Source: CAZBGL01 sp964491375
Lineage (GTDB): Bacteria; Desulfobacterota; Deferrisomatia; Deferrisomatales; Deferrisomataceae
DNA: 9,052 nucleotides
Direction of reading: 5' to 3'
Assembly: GCA_964491375.1 (NCBI GenBank)
Contig: CAZBGL010000050.1
Location: forward strand, 1 to 9,052
Of the stretch, positions 6,379 to 9,052 are shown in pieces. The notes under the pieces are model-generated. The model had not been told where the DNA came from, searched no databases, and saw only the letters and a list, made by a program, of their open reading frames with translations. The position numbers and the translations under genes are program-made. The first letter of the stretch is position 1; the number at the start of each line of letters is the position of its first letter.

Positions 6379-7338
6379 ATGAGCATCTGGGTGATCTGCG
6401 AGGCTCAGGAAGGGGCGATCCGGCGGCCCACCCGCGAACTGGCGGCCCAGGCGCGGCGCGTGGCCGGGGACGCCGAGGTGGTGGCCGTGGCCCTGGGCGC
6501 CGAGGCCGCGGTGGCCGAGGAGGCCCTGGGCGGCGTGGTGCATCGGATCGTCCGGGTGGAGGGCGAGGGGCTCGACGGATACGCGGCCGAGCCCTGGACC
6601 GAGGCCCTGTCCGAGGTGCTCACCGGGGCTTCGCCCGGCTTGGTGCTGTGGAGCGAAGGGGTGCGGGCCCGGGAGGTGCTGCCCCGGTTGGCCGCCCGGC
6701 TGGGCTGGCATGCGGTGATGAACGCCCTGGCCCTGGAGCCCGCGGACGGTGGGCTCCGGGTCCTGAGGCCGGTGGTGGGCGGGAAGGCGTACCAGTGGCT
6801 CGTGGTGGGGGGGAGGCCCGTGTTGGCGGCGTTCCGGCCCAACAGCTTCGATCCGGATGTTCCGGCCGACCTGGATACGTCCGTGGAGACCCGGTGCTGC
6901 ACGGTGCCGGCCCCCCGGGTGGAGGTCCTGGAGCGGGGGGAACGCACCGGGGCCCGGGTGGACCTGACCGAGGCCGAGGTGGTGGTGGCCGGGGGACGGG
7001 GGCTGCGGAGCGCGCAGAACCTGAGGCTCCTGGAGGAACTGGCCGACGCGCTGGGCGGGGCCGTGGGCGTGAGCCGTGCGGTGGTGGACGCGGGATGGGC
7101 GGATCACGCGATCCAGGTGGGCAAGTCCGGCAAGACCGTGTCCCCCGCCCTGTACGTCGCGGCCGGTATCTCGGGCGCGGTGCACCACACCATGGGCATG
7201 GACACCGCCAAGGTGGTGGTGGCGATCAACACCGATCCCAATGCGCCCATCTTCCGGTATGCCGACTACGGCATCGTGGGCGACGCGCTCCAGGTGCTGC
7301 CGGCGCTCACCGAGGAGATCCGGAAGTTGCGCTCGTGA
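6379..7338 (+). CDS. fixB: Electron transfer flavoprotein alpha subunit (FixB/EtfA)
   Basis: This large ETF subunit carries the electron-transferring FAD. It has 319 residues, typical. The N-terminal domain (1-190) is the usual weakly conserved Rossmann-like part. The C-terminal FAD domain has AGGRGLRS (204-211), VSRAVVDAGW (231-240), QVGKSGKTVSP (246-256), LYVAAGISGAVHHTMG (258-273), VAINTDPNAPIFRYADYG (281-298) and a FixB-like tail VGDALQVLPALTE. In the signature GxxQH the Gln is His269, and QVGQTG is changed to QVGKSG; both lie near the flavin and may tune its potential (inference). It starts 15 bases after fixA behind a GAGGGG Shine-Dalgarno, and the pair should be made together. The ending resembles E. 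coli FixB as I recall it more than housekeeping EtfA. Confidence 0.94.
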   Translation: MSIWVICEAQEGAIRRPTRELAAQARRVAGDAEVVAVALGAEAAVAEEALGGVVHRIVRVEGEGLDGYAAEPWTEALSEVLTGASPGLVLWSEGVRAREVLPRLAARLGWHAVMNALALEPADGGLRVLRPVVGGKAYQWLVVGGRPVLAAFRPNSFDPDVPADLDTSVETRCCTVPAPRVEVLERGERTGARVDLTEAEVVVAGGRGLRSAQNLRLLEELADALGGAVGVSRAVVDAGWADHAIQVGKSGKTVSPALYVAAGISGAVHHTMGMDTAKVVVAINTDPNAPIFRYADYGIVGDALQVLPALTEEIRKLRS

Positions 7339-7386
7339 GGATGGGGTGAAGGGGACGAGGGTGCGGGTGCGGCCGGAGGCCAGGCC

Positions 7387-8679
7387 ATGAACATGGACGC
7401 GGTGATCGTGGGCGCGGGCCTCGCGGGCCTGGCCGCCGCCGAGCGGCTGGCAGGGGCCGGCCTGCAGGTGGTGGTGCTGGAACGGGGCGACGCGCCCGGC
7501 GCGAAGAACGTGACCGGCGGCCGGCTGTACGTGGACAGCGTGCGCGACGTGGTGGCCGGATGGGAGGGGGCGCCCTGGGAGCGGCCCGTGACCCGCGAGG
7601 CGTGGACCCTGGTGGACGGCGAGCGGAGCCTGCGGGTGGAGTTCCACGACCCCGGCCTGGGGGGGGCCGAGCCCCACAGTTACACCGTGCTGCGCTCCCG
7701 GCTGGACGCCTGGCTCGGCGATCGGGTGACGGCCAAGGGGGGCTTCGTGATCCCCCAGAAGCCCGTCACGGAGCTGTTGCGCGAGGGCCGGAGGGTGAGG
7801 GGGGTGCGCGTGGACGGCGAGGAGATCCCGGCCGACGTGGTGATCGCGTGCGACGGGGTCCTGTCGTTCGTGGGGCAGGCGGCCGGCCTGAGGGACCGGC
7901 CGTCACCCAAGGCCGTGGCGGTGGGCGTCAAAGAGGTGGTGGCCCTGCCGGCCGGCACGATCGAGGACCGGTTCTGCCTGGAGCCCGGGGAGGGAGCGGC
8001 GGAGCTGTTCCTCGGAAGCTTCACCGGCGGCCGCATGGGCGGCGGCTTCGTGTACACGAACCGGGACACGCTGTCGGTGGGGGTGGTGGTGGGGGTGGAC
8101 GGCCTGATGGGAGGGGGCGTGCCCGAGCGGGCGCCGGAGGTGTTCGAGGCCTTCCGGAACCACCCCCGGGTGCGCCGTCTCCTGGAGGGTGGGGAGCTGG
8201 TGGAGTACTCGGCCCACCTGATTCCGGAGGCGGGCATCGAGGGGGTGGGGCGGCTGGTGGAAGACGGGATCCTGATCGCCGGGGATGCCGCCGGGCTGGC
8301 CCTGAACATGGGCTACACGGTGCGGGGCATGGAGTTTGCGCTGGCGAGCGGCCGCATGGCGGCCGAGACCGTGCTGGAGGCCCGGCAGCGGGGCGACTTC
8401 TCGGCCGCGGCCCTGGCCGGGTACCTGCGCCGGCTTCGCGGGAGCTTCGTGTGGCGCTACCTCGAGGCCTACCGGGACATGCCCCGGATCCTGGAGAACC
8501 CGGACCTGTTCGGCCGGTACCCCCGCGAGGTCCTGGACCTGGTGGGCGGGTTGGTCCGCCTGGGCCGGGACGCGCCGCCCCCCTTGGCGGAGCGGGTGTG
8601 GGCGTTCCTGCGACGCAACGTGTTCAACCGCAGGGACGCGCGGTTCTGGTGGAGTGCGAGGAAGGTGGGCAGGCCATGA
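7387..8679 (+). CDS. fixC: ETF:quinone oxidoreductase flavoprotein FixC
   Basis: This flavoprotein accepts electrons from the FixAB ETF and, with FixX, delivers them to membrane quinone (or runs in reverse). It has 430 residues, matching FixC and shorter than mitochondrial ETF-QO, which has the ferredoxin domain fused. Seen: the dinucleotide motif IVGAGLAG (7-14), ERGDAPGAKNVTGGRLY (32-48), SYTVLRSRLDAWL (98-110), IACDGVLS (153-160), FVYTNRDTLSVGVV (221-234), VEYSAHLIPEAG (272-283) and the second FAD motif LIAGDAAG (296-303). The tail (about 398-428) is rich in Arg and aromatics and might touch the membrane; no transmembrane helix is evident. The ATG at 7387 has GGAGG seven bases upstream; an ATG two codons later is less well spaced. 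Its TGA overlaps the fixX ATG (ATGA), so the two are coupled. Confidence 0.95.
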   Translation: MNMDAVIVGAGLAGLAAAERLAGAGLQVVVLERGDAPGAKNVTGGRLYVDSVRDVVAGWEGAPWERPVTREAWTLVDGERSLRVEFHDPGLGGAEPHSYTVLRSRLDAWLGDRVTAKGGFVIPQKPVTELLREGRRVRGVRVDGEEIPADVVIACDGVLSFVGQAAGLRDRPSPKAVAVGVKEVVALPAGTIEDRFCLEPGEGAAELFLGSFTGGRMGGGFVYTNRDTLSVGVVVGVDGLMGGGVPERAPEVFEAFRNHPRVRRLLEGGELVEYSAHLIPEAGIEGVGRLVEDGILIAGDAAGLALNMGYTVRGMEFALASGRMAAETVLEARQRGDFSAAALAGYLRRLRGSFVWRYLEAYRDMPRILENPDLFGRYPREVLDLVGGLVRLGRDAPPPLAERVWAFLRRNVFNRRDARFWWSARKVGRP

Positions 8680-8954
8680 CCGTGGACGAGAAACTCACCC
8701 GCAACGCGTTCAAGCCCGACGCCCGGAGCCATATCGAGATCGACGCCGAGGTGTGCCGGGCCCGGTGCGCCGAGCGGTACTGCGTGCGGGTCTGCCCGGC
8801 CGCCCTGTACGAGTGGAACGAGGAGTCGGACCGGATGGTGGTGGAGCACGCCGGCTGCCTGGAGTGCGGAACCTGCCTGGTGGCCTGCCGGCACGGCGCG
8901 CTGTCCTGGAGGTACCCGCGGGGCGGATTCGGGGTGCAGTACCGGTACGGGTAG
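8676..8954 (+). CDS. fixX: FixX ferredoxin-like protein
   Basis: This is the small iron-sulfur partner of FixC, equal to the C-terminal domain of mitochondrial ETF-QO, and links the FixC flavin to quinone. It has 92 residues. The FixX hallmark is plain: AGCLECGTC (59-67) and the ending WRYPRGGFGVQYRYG (78-92). Cysteines 40, 61, 64 and 67 can hold the one [4Fe-4S] cluster expected in this family. There are four more cysteines (27, 31, 36, 71), of which 27-x3-31-x4-36-x3-40-P forms a ferredoxin-like first motif with unusual spacing, so a second cluster is possible. It overlaps the fixC stop by ATGA. The same frame is open far upstream inside fixC, but only the part from 8676 is real. It is followed by a 61-base gap before the next gene. 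Confidence 0.94.
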   Translation: MTVDEKLTRNAFKPDARSHIEIDAEVCRARCAERYCVRVCPAALYEWNEESDRMVVEHAGCLECGTCLVACRHGALSWRYPRGGFGVQYRYG

Positions 8955-9015
8955 GAGGCCAAAAGGCCAGTAGGCTGGGAGGCCAGGAGGTCGGCCCTCC
9001 AAGGGAGGACAATCC
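8955..9015 (+). promoter_or_regulatory. Short GGCC/GGAGG-rich spacer with competing hairpins over the next gene's ribosome site
   Basis: This purine-rich 61-base gap has several GGCC and GGAGG copies. CCTCC (8996-9000) can pair with GGAGG at 8986-8990 (five-base loop) or with GGAGG at 9004-9008 (three-base loop), which is the core of the Shine-Dalgarno for the next gene. No U-run follows, so it is not an obvious terminator. Control of translation is only a possibility. Confidence 0.3.
9003..9009 (+). promoter_or_regulatory. Shine-Dalgarno of the B12-binding subunit gene
   Basis: GGGAGGA ends six bases before the ATG at 9016. It supports that short open frame at the window edge as a real gene start. 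Confidence 0.7.
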
Positions 9016-9052
9016 ATGGCGCGACGGATCAAGGTGCTCGTGGCAAAGCCCG
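9016..9052 (+). CDS. Probable B12-binding (small) subunit of a methylmalonyl-CoA-mutase-type enzyme, partial: only the first 12 codons
   Basis: Only MARRIKVLVAKP is visible before the window ends. The stretch RRIKVLVAKP, with a next codon beginning in G, is how separate B12-binding subunits of acyl-CoA mutases begin. In these proteins it leads into the cobalamin-binding DGHDRG motif (methylmalonyl-, isobutyryl-, 2-hydroxyisobutyryl- and ethylmalonyl-CoA mutase relatives). A good Shine-Dalgarno precedes it, and it lies 61 bases after fixX on the same strand, so it probably belongs to the operon. If so, the pathway includes a carbon-skeleton rearrangement of a CoA thioester, and a separate large subunit should lie close by. 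The call rests on 12 residues and could be wrong. Confidence 0.55.
   Translation, partial: MARRIKVLVAKP

Noticed and set aside
5524..7677. 717-codon minus-strand open frame across the ETF genes
   Set aside because: It is His/Pro/Gly-rich low-complexity translation opposite well-supported fixA, fixB and fixC; a shadow of high third-position GC.
3176..8954. Naming the operon as a carnitine (cai/fix) operon
   Set aside because: The gene set is alike, but no CaiT, CaiC or CaiD is visible. The apparent mutase and the divergent molybdenum enzyme do not fit carnitine metabolism.
5602..8954. Electron-bifurcating FixABCX complex
   Set aside because: FixA shows GKQATDDE rather than the DGDT-type second-flavin motif I associate with bifurcating ETFs. 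Without an alignment the safer reading is ordinary ETF-to-quinone transfer.
1..9052. tRNA, rRNA, CRISPR array, insertion sequence or phage attachment site
   Set aside because: I looked for repeat arrays, transposase motifs and cloverleaf-like elements and saw none; almost the whole window is accounted for by genes.

Overview
The window is a high-GC, gene-dense bacterial locus (GC not computed). It carries two divergent operons that share one 260-base AT-richer control region (2916-3175). The enzyme set is typical of an anaerobe or facultative anaerobe that degrades aromatic or other hard-to-oxidise carboxylic acids through CoA thioesters. A GC-rich Desulfobacterota-type (deltaproteobacterial) or similar lineage would fit, but that is inference, because no phylogenetic marker is present.

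Leftward operon (minus strand, 2915 down to 1, running off the window): three overlapping genes encode the FAD/[4Fe-4S], [2Fe-2S] and molybdopterin subunits of a xanthine-oxidase-family enzyme of the 4-hydroxybenzoyl-CoA reductase type. The FAD subunit carries the extra four-cysteine loop that marks this branch. The large subunit is cut by the window edge after 462 residues. One of its active-site loops departs from what I recall of true 4-hydroxybenzoyl-CoA reductases, so the substrate may differ.

Rightward operon (plus strand, 3176 to the end): a class III (CaiB/BaiF) CoA-transferase; an acyl-CoA dehydrogenase without the usual C-terminal catalytic glutamate; ETF beta and alpha (FixA/FixB type); an ETF:quinone oxidoreductase flavoprotein (FixC); and its separate ferredoxin partner (FixX). 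The last 37 bases hold the first 12 codons of what looks like the small, B12-binding subunit of a methylmalonyl-CoA-mutase-type enzyme.

As a working model (inference), a carboxylic acid is activated by CoA transfer, and its thioester is oxidised (or reduced) by the dehydrogenase. The electrons pass through a dedicated ETF and FixCX to the quinone pool, and a B12-dependent mutase rearranges the carbon skeleton. The divergent molybdenum enzyme would remove or add a hydroxyl on a related CoA thioester. The gene set resembles the carnitine caiB-caiA plus fixABCX set of enterobacteria, and also fits alkyl- or benzylsuccinate-type pathways. The sequence alone does not name the substrate.

Control region: two near-consensus sigma70-type promoters fire away from each other. 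Their perfect TTGACA -35 boxes form an 8-base inverted repeat. A set of AAACGC-containing direct repeats about two helical turns apart lies in the rightward leader. No regulator gene, RNA gene, mobile element or CRISPR array is visible.
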